Shown: positions 17,145 through 24,325 of the stretch, piece by piece
Layout of the letters: each line of letters begins with the position of its first letter
Numbering within the stretch: the stretch's first letter is position 1
Assembly: GCA_004212795.1 (NCBI GenBank)
Contig: SHBR01000004.1
Location: 1 to 64,000 of the forward strand
Length of the DNA: 64,000 nucleotides
Source: Candidatus Thioglobus sp.
GTDB taxonomy: Bacteria; Pseudomonadota; Gammaproteobacteria; Arenicellales; UBA868
Direction: 5' to 3'
Position numbers and translations under genes: made by a program
Notes under the pieces: model-generated
Told to the model about the DNA's origin: nothing
Database searches by the model: none
The model's input: the letters and a program-made list of their open reading frames with translations, nothing else

Positions 17145-18893
17145 ATGAGTTTAAATCGACGAGAGTTCATGCGTTTGCTTGCCATGGCAAGTGCTGCGGG
17201 AATGGCGGTAAATAGCCGAGTATTTGCGGATGCCAGTGTCGACTACGACTTGCCGACATTTGGCAATCTTTCCCTTTTGCATTTCACTGACTGTCATGCC
17301 CAATTAATGCCTGTGTATTTTCGGGAGCCGAATTTTAATATCGGTATCGGCAACGCTCTAGGCAAACCACCTCATGTGGTCGGGGAGCATTTTCTCAATC
17401 ATTTTAAAGTGGCTGCCCATTCTGCAAATGCGCATGCTTTTACTTATTTGGACTTTGAGGCTGCCGCACGTAAATACGGAAAGGTCGGTGGTTTTGCGCA
17501 CCTTGCGACATTGGTGAAGCAGCTCAGAGCCTCACGCCCAAACAGCCTTTTGATGGATGGTGGCGACACCTGGCAAGGCTCTGCCACAGCACTGTGGACG
17601 CATGGTCAGGATATGGTGGAAGCCTGTAAGTTACTGGGTGTTGACATCATGACCGGGCATTGGGAGTTCACCTACGGCATTGATCGTGTCCGTGAGATCG
17701 TAGATACACAGTTGTCGCCTATCGAATTCTTGGCGCAGAACATCATGTTGACGGAAGACGCTTCGTTTGAAGATAAACCGGCTTTTGATCAGGAATCAGG
17801 ACAGGTTTTTAAGCCGTACACCCTTCGGGAAATGAACGGTATTCCAGTCGGCATTATTGGACAGGCGTTCCCGTATACCACATTGGCAAATCCGCGATAT
17901 CTAATTGAGGATTGGAGTTTCGGTATTCGAGAGGAGCAATGTCAACAGATGGTTGATGAGGTTCGCGCCCAAGGCGCACAAGTCGTCGTGCTTCTGTCCC
18001 ACAATGGAATGGACGTTGATTTAAAACTCGCCAGTCGCGTTACGGGAATTGATGTCATTCTGGGCGGACATACGCATGATGGGATGCCAATGCCGAGTGT
18101 GATTCAGAATGCTCGCGGCAAAACATTAGTTGCAAATTCAGGATCGAATAGCAAGTTTCTCTCGGTAATGGATCTTGACGTCCGCGACGGGAAGGTCGCT
18201 GATTTTCGTTATCGCCTGTTGCCTATATTTGCTAATTTGCTGCCCGCTGATCCGGAAATGTCAGCTTATATCGAGGGCGTGCGAGAACCGTTTAAACAGC
18301 AGCTCGAGACTGTTTTGGCAAAAACTGAGACCACCTTGTATCGGCGGGGAAACTTTACCGGTACTTTTGATCAGGTGATTGTGGACGCGCTAATGGAGGT
18401 TCGGGGTGCCGATATCGCGTTTTCGCCCGGTTTTAGATGGGGGACGAGTTTACTTCCAGGAGATGACATAACGGTCGAGCGAGTCATGGACCAGACGGGG
18501 ATTACTTATGCCAAATCGACCCTAAACGAGCTTACGGGTGAGAACATTAAGCTCGTTCTCGAGGATATTGCAGACAATCTTTTCAATACGGATCCCTATT
18601 ACCAGATGGGTGGCGACATGGTTCGGATTGGTGGATTACGCTACGCAATTAATCCTTCCGCACCGATGGGTCAGCGTTTGTCTGATCTTGAGCTTAATGG
18701 AAAGCCAATCGATCCCTCCCGTCTTTACAAGGTGGCTGGATGGGCCAGTGTGAATCCCCAGCCGGATGAGTTGCCTGATATCTGGGATGTCCTGGCTGAG
18801 TATTTGCGTGATCGTAAAGTAATTCAAGACGTTGTGGCAAATGTCCCTAAAGTAAAAGGCATCAAGAACAATCCAGGATATGTTTCGATCTAG
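17145..18893 (+). CDS. soxB: SoxB, thiosulfohydrolase
   Basis: SoxB removes the terminal sulfone as sulfate from SoxYZ-bound thiosulfate using a dimanganese site. It is a periplasmic 5'-nucleotidase-family protein of 582 residues, the usual length. It begins with a twin-arginine signal (NRREFMRLLAMASAAG), and metal-site stretches LLHFTDCHAQL, DGGDTWQGS and LGGHTHDG are all seen. An AGAGGAAG ribosome site precedes the ATG. It follows the soxA terminator and ends four bases inside the convergent dsrS-like gene. No soxCD is in view, which fits a sulfur-forming, branched pathway. Confidence 0.97.
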   Translation: MSLNRREFMRLLAMASAAGMAVNSRVFADASVDYDLPTFGNLSLLHFTDCHAQLMPVYFREPNFNIGIGNALGKPPHVVGEHFLNHFKVAAHSANAHAFTYLDFEAAARKYGKVGGFAHLATLVKQLRASRPNSLLMDGGDTWQGSATALWTHGQDMVEACKLLGVDIMTGHWEFTYGIDRVREIVDTQLSPIEFLAQNIMLTEDASFEDKPAFDQESGQVFKPYTLREMNGIPVGIIGQAFPYTTLANPRYLIEDWSFGIREEQCQQMVDEVRAQGAQVVVLLSHNGMDVDLKLASRVTGIDVILGGHTHDGMPMPSVIQNARGKTLVANSGSNSKFLSVMDLDVRDGKVADFRYRLLPIFANLLPADPEMSAYIEGVREPFKQQLETVLAKTETTLYRRGNFTGTFDQVIVDALMEVRGADIAFSPGFRWGTSLLPGDDITVERVMDQTGITYAKSTLNELTGENIKLVLEDIADNLFNTDPYYQMGGDMVRIGGLRYAINPSAPMGQRLSDLELNGKPIDPSRLYKVAGWASVNPQPDELPDIWDVLAEYLRDRKVIQDVVANVPKVKGIKNNPGYVSI

Positions 18894-20002
18894 TGATTTT
18901 CGGCTATGCCTAACGCTTTGATTGCGGCAAACGCGGGATCGAGTGCGGGTGCCAGTTTTTTTCGCATCAGACTGCCGCTTGCGTCAGTGAGGGCGAATAT
19001 GGGCGCTACGAGGGGTTCACCTACGAGGCTCAGTAAGATTATCGCTTTGATATCGGTTTCAGTATGGCGTTTGAGGATAAGGGAAAATTCCTGATCATCA
19101 ATTTGAGAGGTGACCCGATCAAAACGCTCGCGAGCGGCAATACTAAGCAAATGAGGAGTCCGAGGGAGTTGCTGGGTGTCTGCGATTGGCATGAGAAATC
19201 TATGCAACGCTTCCAACGTTTCGACGACAGAGTCCATGTCGGTTGCGATTCGTAGCGCACGCGTGCAACCCTCAAGATATTGTTTCCCTGTTCGTGAGAG
19301 GGCCCGTTCAATGTGCTGGGCAAAAGTGTTGGACGGTTGGGTCAGATCTTCTGTTTCGCTAGATTTTTGATGATCAGTTTGAACCATATATTCGGGGCCT
19401 GCGCTTAGGAATCCAATAAGGTAGGCGGCATTTTTTTGCCCTCGGGTCCAGAGCTGGGCTTTCGTAGATTTATCAATCAGTTCCGAGACCAGTAGAATTT
19501 TCACGGTCTGAATAATGACCGTGCTTTCAATTTCGAAGGGGAGATGTTCAAGCAGAAACTGCGCCAGTGGGGGACCGGTTTCGCCTTTGATGACTTGAGT
19601 TCGACTCAACATGAGGCGCGCCACTTCTGCAGTAGGGAGACACCACCACGCTTTACCTGCTAACGTGTCAGTAATGTTTGGTGAAGCGGCGACAGCAACA
19701 ATTGCTTCTGTTTCACCCAGACAAAGTAATTTGCTCAGTCGTTCAGCGCCAAGCGCGCCACTTCGGGTCCAGCGTTGAATAAACACCGGGTAGCCACCGG
19801 GCGTTCCGAGCACGACGTTGGAAAGGTGTTCGCGAATTAGACGCAGGTATTGGTCTGCATTGCCCGAAGGTTTGAGATCAATTCTTCGCTCTTTGTTGTC
19901 GGCGAGGCCAAAAATAACCATTTGATTTTCATCGATCCGGATGGCCGCTGAGGTTTTGGCCAAAACGTTGAGTCGTAGGCTGTCTTCTTGCGAGAGATCC
20001 AT
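18890..20002 (-). CDS. DsrS-like cytoplasmic protein of sulfur oxidisers
   Basis: This 370-residue soluble protein has no signal peptide, membrane segment or known catalytic motif that I can see. Size, solubility, helical character and position in a sox/dsr locus fit DsrS, the last gene of the Allochromatium vinosum dsr cluster, whose function is not understood. Here it is not at the end of the dsr operon but about 6 kb upstream of dsrA, on the opposite strand and convergent with soxB (four-base overlap). The identification rests on memory of the family and needs a profile search. Confidence 0.5.
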   Translation of the reverse strand: MDLSQEDSLRLNVLAKTSAAIRIDENQMVIFGLADNKERRIDLKPSGNADQYLRLIREHLSNVVLGTPGGYPVFIQRWTRSGALGAERLSKLLCLGETEAIVAVAASPNITDTLAGKAWWCLPTAEVARLMLSRTQVIKGETGPPLAQFLLEHLPFEIESTVIIQTVKILLVSELIDKSTKAQLWTRGQKNAAYLIGFLSAGPEYMVQTDHQKSSETEDLTQPSNTFAQHIERALSRTGKQYLEGCTRALRIATDMDSVVETLEALHRFLMPIADTQQLPRTPHLLSIAARERFDRVTSQIDDQEFSLILKRHTETDIKAIILLSLVGEPLVAPIFALTDASGSLMRKKLAPALDPAFAAIKALGIAENH

Positions 20003-20157
20003 GGTTACAAATTCAATATTTATAAATTCACGTTAATTAGGGCGCTATTAAGACCATACTGCAAATAGTTCTTTCTCACCCAAGGGGGATATCCCTGTTC
20101 AGCTAGTGTGAAGGTAATATCGATTAAATTTCTTTTTCAAGATTACTGGAGACTAAT
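20003..20157. promoter_or_regulatory. Divergent control region with palindrome and an element shared with the dsrA upstream region
   Basis: This gap lies between the divergent dsrS-like and 65-residue genes. It holds the ten-base word ATTAAGACCA at 20047-20056, found again before dsrA at 25547-25556, and a perfect palindrome GGGATATCCC at 20086-20095. These may be binding sites for a common sulfur regulator. I could not define a convincing promoter for either gene. Confidence 0.4.
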
Positions 20158-20355
20158 ATGGACTCGGTCTACTATGAAACTGTCGATACATTGGAAAAAA
20201 TGGGTGTTGATCCGGACTATATGCAGGGCTGGGTAGGGGGTTATCTGGGGAATCCGGAGCGCGAGGAACAGCGTGTTTCCCCGGCTTACTCGGCGGGTTA
20301 CGAGGACGGGCAGAATCACAATACAGATACCGCATCGGATTTCAAAAAACCGTAA
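20158..20355 (+). CDS. 65-residue protein with RMF-like motif, unknown function
   Basis: A GGAGA ribosome site at a good distance before the ATG supports translation. The product has two glycine-aromatic blocks, GWVGGYLGNPE (residues about 24-34) and AYSAGYEDG (about 43-51). Their order and composition recall the GYQAG and WLGGW blocks of ribosome modulation factor, although the spacing is shorter. It is acidic overall, unlike the basic RMF, so it may bind something else. It is convergent with the next gene (eight-base gap). Function is unknown; the RMF link is a pattern-based guess. Confidence 0.65.
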   Translation: MDSVYYETVDTLEKMGVDPDYMQGWVGGYLGNPEREEQRVSPAYSAGYEDGQNHNTDTASDFKKP

Positions 20356-20363
20356 TTTTTGCG

Positions 20364-20978
20364 TCAGGGTGAAAATCCATCGCGAGGTTCGTCAACTGAG
20401 GAGCCTTTGATCAAGTTGCCAAACGACTTCGAAAGTCTTTTGGCAAGATCAGGGCCGTCGATCTCCATGACTTGATCGATCACCCACCGATTGGTTTGAT
20501 CATCACCCATTATCGCTTTTACTCGATCTCCAAAAACACGCAGAAGACTGTAGCCCGGCAAACCTCTTTGAAACGAGCATTGACCGTAATCAGAACTGCG
20601 ATCGTTAAGTGTGGCAATAAACGCATCTCGATAACCCCCAGAACCCAAGATTTCGCTGGCGTTACGTTGTAGTTGCGCTCCGCAATTGTAGGCGAGCGCA
20701 GACACAAACTCGGGCCGATCGCCTTCGTCGAGAATATCAAAAGCCAGTCGGTCCGCGACGTGTACGAGGAAGATAAGATATTCTCGAATGACCCCAACCC
20801 GTTGTTGGTCATCATCATAGATATAATCCTCCGCGTGTAGATTACGGGCAGATGTTAATGCGAGTTGCCAGCATACGTAAGCCAACGCTTTCGCATTTTC
20901 CTCAAGCGGAACAGGTTGTCCGGCATTTCGCCACCGGTCGCGGATTCTTGTTGCCATAGTGTTGCTTCTCACTGCCAT
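20364..20978 (-). CDS. Conserved-looking helical protein, unknown function
   Basis: I do not recognise this 204-residue product. It is predicted largely helical, soluble and cytoplasmic, with no signal, membrane segment or metal motif; a central part reads YNCGAQLQRNASEILGSGGY. A second ATG at 20957, with GAGAAG before it, may be the true start. Its start faces that of the next gene at a distance of only 19 (or 40) bases, which suggests shared control. It belongs to the accessory set between sox and dsr, so a sulfur-related role is inferred from location only. Confidence 0.7.
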   Translation of the reverse strand: MAVRSNTMATRIRDRWRNAGQPVPLEENAKALAYVCWQLALTSARNLHAEDYIYDDDQQRVGVIREYLIFLVHVADRLAFDILDEGDRPEFVSALAYNCGAQLQRNASEILGSGGYRDAFIATLNDRSSDYGQCSFQRGLPGYSLLRVFGDRVKAIMGDDQTNRWVIDQVMEIDGPDLAKRLSKSFGNLIKGSSVDEPRDGFSP

Positions 20979-20997
20979 TTTATCTTAAGGTTTACAG

Positions 20998-22044
20998 ATG
21001 TCGTCACTCCCTGATTTGTTTATTAATTCAATCAAATACAACTGCGATCTCTCTGATGCAGAGCACGCCGGTGATTATTCGTTGTGCGTTTATCTAATGC
21101 ATATGAGAGAGTATTTTAGGTGGGAACAGAATCTGCCCTACGATGCGAAACTGGATGCCGGGTCGGTTGGAGAGTGGGTATCGGCGCGTGAGCAATATTG
21201 GAACACCTTGGAAGGTCAGTTTTATCGCAAGATTCCGTTGCCAACTGGTGAAGTCGATGCTTTTGATATCGAGCAGATCAACAGCTGGCTTGTGCCGCAA
21301 GGTTACGGCTATAGCGCTGGGATTGGTCGCTTCGATAAACCGGTTTTTTCGCTTGGCCGCCTGACCACATTTGAGCAGGGAGATGGGTATGAGCTTTTTT
21401 ATACTGGAGAAGAGGTTGTTCGTGACCTGATCTCGCCTCCCGCCATGACGCGCGGTACGACGATATGGATTCGACAAGAAGCGCTTCGCCGGGTTTTATG
21501 GGAGATGATTGAGGAATGGCGGTGGAAAAAACCCAAAAATGCGATGGCCCGAACGCTCGCCGGTTATGGATTTGGTCAAGATCCAGAGACTGCGCTTGAT
21601 CGAATGGCTGAGCAATTCAGTGAGTTCGCGATCCTGCATGAACTGGGAGAAAAAATATGCGGAGAGTGTCTAGGAGACGACTGGAATCAGATGGTGATGG
21701 CTGCAAGCAACCGAGCACAAGAGATTATGATTCGCGCGATTCGAGACCTGCTTGCTGACTGCATGATGGTGCTACCGGCCCTATTAAGTCAGGAAGAAAA
21801 GTCCGCCCTACATTTTTATTTTGCCACCATGACCGGCGTTCGACGGCAATTGTTTCCGTCGCTATTTAACGCCTATCAACGCTGGGTTGATCTGGGAGAT
21901 TTTCAACCCCTTAGAAAAATCGTGCGCGAAGGAAGTCGTCACTGGCGTTGCCAGGCCGTCGGACTCTTAGAGCGACATCGGGCAAGTGGCGAGCTGCGGA
22001 ACAGCGTTTTTGACGGATGTTCGATCGAAGCGCTTTCTCTTTAG
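20998..22044 (+). CDS. Conserved hypothetical protein of the sulfur accessory region (Sfum_1244-like, tentative)
   Basis: The 348-residue product begins SSLPDLFINSIKYNCDLSDA and has an N-terminal tryptophan- and tyrosine-rich part (YLMHMREYFRWEQNLPYD) and a helical C-terminal half. From memory this resembles a conserved family named after Sfum_1244, of unknown function, but I could not check it. No signal peptide or transmembrane segment is seen. AAGG lies seven bases before the ATG. It ends eight bases from the convergent 67-residue gene. A role linked to Dsr sulfur metabolism is inferred from neighbours. Confidence 0.72.
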   Translation: MSSLPDLFINSIKYNCDLSDAEHAGDYSLCVYLMHMREYFRWEQNLPYDAKLDAGSVGEWVSAREQYWNTLEGQFYRKIPLPTGEVDAFDIEQINSWLVPQGYGYSAGIGRFDKPVFSLGRLTTFEQGDGYELFYTGEEVVRDLISPPAMTRGTTIWIRQEALRRVLWEMIEEWRWKKPKNAMARTLAGYGFGQDPETALDRMAEQFSEFAILHELGEKICGECLGDDWNQMVMAASNRAQEIMIRAIRDLLADCMMVLPALLSQEEKSALHFYFATMTGVRRQLFPSLFNAYQRWVDLGDFQPLRKIVREGSRHWRCQAVGLLERHRASGELRNSVFDGCSIEALSL

Positions 22045-22052
22045 ATTAAGGC

Positions 22053-22256
22053 TTAGCGCTTAGAGCCCTTTTCTTCGTGGGCTAAGTCCACAACCTGTGT
22101 TGCAAGTTTTTCGTATGATTCTCGATAGCCGTCCAACGCGTGCCCATCTTCTGGCGCGAAATAATCTTTTGGATCAATACCGCTGTTTTGCTCTTGGGCT
22201 ATAAACGCTTTCTGCATCTTGATCATTTTTTCGATCAACTCTTTCTTTCCGCTCAT
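22053..22256 (-). CDS. 67-residue protein, last gene of the dsr-divergent accessory operon
   Basis: The product is a small, charged, mostly helical protein (KKELIEKMIKMQKAFIAQEQ, then a segment with DPKDYFAPEDG). I know no function for it. AGGAG lies before the ATG on the minus strand. It follows the rspA-like gene in the same direction with a 60-base gap, so it is probably co-transcribed. No cysteine is present, so it is not a sulfur carrier. Confidence 0.7.
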   Translation of the reverse strand: MSGKKELIEKMIKMQKAFIAQEQNSGIDPKDYFAPEDGHALDGYRESYEKLATQVVDLAHEEKGSKR

Positions 22257-22316
22257 GAAAACTCTCCTTTAAAAAAATATGAATGGGTATTTTCTGTCGT
22301 CCGCGAGCAGTGGCAG

Positions 22317-22655
22317 TTAATAACCGCCTTTGCGCATGCTCTCGGGTAGGCCGGACAGACGGCCGGCTTGCTTACTGGGATTGCCAGGGAACAAATCAAA
22401 CATTTCTTTATTACTCACTTTCCGCTCCCAAAGAGACCCCATTGTTTTTAATAAAGTTCGATTGTTCGGCTGGTTGCCATTGTTTGAAAAATATTCCTCT
22501 CGTAAATAATGAATAACATCCCAATGCTCTTTTGTCAGGGCGAGATCCTCCTCAGCTGCCATTGCCTCAGCAACTGATTGACTCCAGTCATCTGGGTTTT
22601 CAAGAAACCCGTTTTCATTGGTCGCAACTGATTTTCCGTCGACTTCGATTGGCAT
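22317..22655 (-). CDS. rspA: Cysteine-less DsrC/TusE paralogue (RspA type)
   Basis: This 112-residue protein has the DsrC/TusE fold signature (MPIEVDGKSVATNENGFLEN; EHWDVIHYLREEYF; FDLFPGNPSKQAGRLSGLP). Both C-terminal cysteines of DsrC are gone: glycine replaces the first (position 98) and the tail ends SMRKGGY instead of PTGCV. It cannot carry a trisulfide and fits the group called RspA, proposed to be regulatory. The true DsrC is encoded about 7 kb away in the dsr operon. It lies directly downstream of the Cas6-like gene. Confidence 0.85.
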   Translation of the reverse strand: MPIEVDGKSVATNENGFLENPDDWSQSVAEAMAAEEDLALTKEHWDVIHYLREEYFSNNGNQPNNRTLLKTMGSLWERKVSNKEMFDLFPGNPSKQAGRLSGLPESMRKGGY

Positions 22656-22686
22656 GATGAATTCCTATTTCAACGTATCTATATTG

Positions 22687-23385
22687 TTAATGTTCAGATT
22701 CTGGCTGGTGAACGGCCGATATACTTTTGGAGGGCATAAAAACTCCGCATCCGAATAATCGGTCCGGTCCCAACCCGTGCGTCTGAACGGCGATGGATTC
22801 GTTAGGGTCGAGCTCCGCGATTAAAAGGCTCCGGGTCGAGATAATCGACTCATCCATTTTTAGATGACGCACTCCTCCACAGAGCATTTTTTTGGGCGTA
22901 ATGGCGAGATCTTCTAGCCAGTGCGCTGCAGAAGCTAGAAATGCCGGTTCGCTATTCGTGCTATCCAGTGTTCGAACATGGTGGGAAAAAATGGTCGAAT
23001 TGGTCGAAAGTGGTCGAGGTTTTGCATCAAGTATTTCAATCTTGTGCTCATCAAGATTCAAAGTAAGGCCGATCAATGCTTTTGCGTCTTCAAGTCGAGA
23101 GTGTGGCACTCTAATGATGAGGCGGGTTCGACCCGAAAGCTCAATAATGCCGCTATCGTCGGGTTTGCACCATCCATTAGCGGATTGCGCGCCGTGGATG
23201 AGATGGATACTGACCTCTCGTTCAGTGTAAAGCCATGGGAGTTCAGCTGTGAGCGCTTTTGATAAAGCAAAAGCATGATCAGCTGCTACCTGTCGGCCTC
23301 GAATCTTAAAGACGATATCAACCACAACGGGTTCTATTGGTTTAGCTCTTTCAAGCCCAGATTCAGTCCAGTAGGCAGATGACAT
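22687..23385 (-). CDS. Stand-alone Cas6/Cmx6-like protein
   Basis: The 232-residue product resembles the Cas6/Cmx6 family of CRISPR RNA endoribonucleases (type I-MYXAN variant). Its first half has the pattern VDIVFKIRGRQVAADHAFAL ... LPWLYTE ... SGRTRLIIRVPHSRLEDAKAL ... ILDAKPRPL. Its C-terminus has the glycine-rich RNA-binding loop of RAMP proteins, GLGPDRLFGCGVFMP at 204-218, followed by SKSI. Histidines that could serve catalysis exist (for example in FSHHV), but the active site is unassigned. No other cas gene or CRISPR array is in the window. Its place in an operon with rspA, divergent from dsrAB, suggests a recruited RNA-binding or RNA-cleaving role. Confidence 0.72.
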   Translation of the reverse strand: MSSAYWTESGLERAKPIEPVVVDIVFKIRGRQVAADHAFALSKALTAELPWLYTEREVSIHLIHGAQSANGWCKPDDSGIIELSGRTRLIIRVPHSRLEDAKALIGLTLNLDEHKIEILDAKPRPLSTNSTIFSHHVRTLDSTNSEPAFLASAAHWLEDLAITPKKMLCGGVRHLKMDESIISTRSLLIAELDPNESIAVQTHGLGPDRLFGCGVFMPSKSISAVHQPESEH

Positions 23386-23393
23386 TGTGATTC

Positions 23394-24098
23394 TTACTGT
23401 ATTGGCAACGTGGCCTGGATTGCCTCTCGATCAATCCACCAGTTGTCTTGTACTAATACGTCAACAACATTTCGGAGGCGCGGTAGGAATCGAATGGGGT
23501 CGTTTAATTCGAGTCTAGAGATCCATTGATCAAACGCTTCCTGGTTTTCAATGCTGCTGTGTCGACGTGCCACCGCACCCAACATCTGGTTGGTAAAAAA
23601 AGACAAGGATTCGTGCTCTTTTCCTTCCGCTCGTAAATCAACAATATAGGCAGCAACAGCAGCCGCAACGGCAGCGCCATCAGAGTCATCGGGTGTTTCG
23701 TCGATGATATCTTGTAGGAGTGCTACTGAAAGCTCTGGATCGACTGGAAAAGTCACTGCGAGCCAGACGCCGTGACCGAGTGCAACAAGTGAATCAGAGT
23801 GTCCCGACTGGAACATGATTCGTGCGGCTTCAACAGTGTCTGCCCAAAGCTTTGCGTCACAAAACTGGTCAAAGCAACTTTTGGCGCTCGACCAAGCTTC
23901 ATCGCCTTTTTCGAGCATGACCAAAAGGCGGCCTTCCTGCAATGCGAGCTGGCGCCATTGAGGGGCGTCAATTTGAGCCCGGGCTTCATTTAACCTTTCT
24001 CTTACCGCGCCAAGCTGGGCCTCAAGCGCCTCTACTGAAGTTGAAGCATCCTCATCAGATTCGGCGCCGAGGTCAAATTCGTTGTTAAGATATTTCAT
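23394..24098 (-). CDS. Helical repeat-like protein of unknown function
   Basis: This 234-residue acidic protein starts eight bases upstream of the Cas6-like gene in the same operon. It shows an N-terminal coiled-coil-like helix (ALEAQLGAVRERLNEARAQI) and then helical hairpins resembling TPR-type repeats (QLALQEGRLLVMLEKGDEAW; DTVEAARIMFQSGHSDSLVA). No catalytic motif, signal or membrane segment is evident. A scaffold or partner role for its operon neighbours is possible but is inferred only from the fold impression and gene position. Confidence 0.68.
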   Translation of the reverse strand: MKYLNNEFDLGAESDEDASTSVEALEAQLGAVRERLNEARAQIDAPQWRQLALQEGRLLVMLEKGDEAWSSAKSCFDQFCDAKLWADTVEAARIMFQSGHSDSLVALGHGVWLAVTFPVDPELSVALLQDIIDETPDDSDGAAVAAAVAAYIVDLRAEGKEHESLSFFTNQMLGAVARRHSSIENQEAFDQWISRLELNDPIRFLPRLRNVVDVLVQDNWWIDREAIQATLPIQ

Positions 24099-24124
24099 CT
24101 GGGATTTTGGTGTCCGGTTTCGTT

Positions 24125-24319
24125 CTAGATGGGGCTGGTGAAGGCGCCTTCGAGCCGGAATTCCCAGTTCTCGGGCGTATCAGGATAAGGTGGTTTAATG
24201 TCCATCCGTAAAAACCGATCCCCTGCACGCGCACGTTCGCGAACCAGATCGGTAAGTTCTGCGAAAGTCGAGGGTTGATTTTGCAGAATCAGCTCACTGA
24301 TCCAGAGTACGCTGTCCAT
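24125..24319 (-). CDS. 64-residue protein of unknown function in accessory operon
   Basis: This is a small soluble protein (MDSVLWISELILQNQPSTF ... RMDIKPPYPDTPENWEFRLE). It has no cysteine and no known motif. It is placed between the dioxygenase and the helical protein in the same direction, with six bases to the upstream gene, so co-translation is likely. Codon pattern and the tight spacing support a real gene. Function is unknown. Confidence 0.65.
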   Translation of the reverse strand: MDSVLWISELILQNQPSTFAELTDLVRERARAGDRFLRMDIKPPYPDTPENWEFRLEGAFTSPI

Positions 24320-24325
24320 GGTTTT

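Noticed and set aside
20153-20335. Minus-strand frame overlapping the 65-residue gene
   Set aside because: The plus-strand frame has a GGAGA ribosome site and a patterned product, whereas the minus-strand product is proline-rich noise.
22687-23385. Possibility that a CRISPR array accompanies the Cas6-like gene
   Set aside because: Reading the flanking gaps on both strands showed no set of regularly spaced direct repeats of about 28-37 bases, and no cas1, cas2 or effector gene is present.
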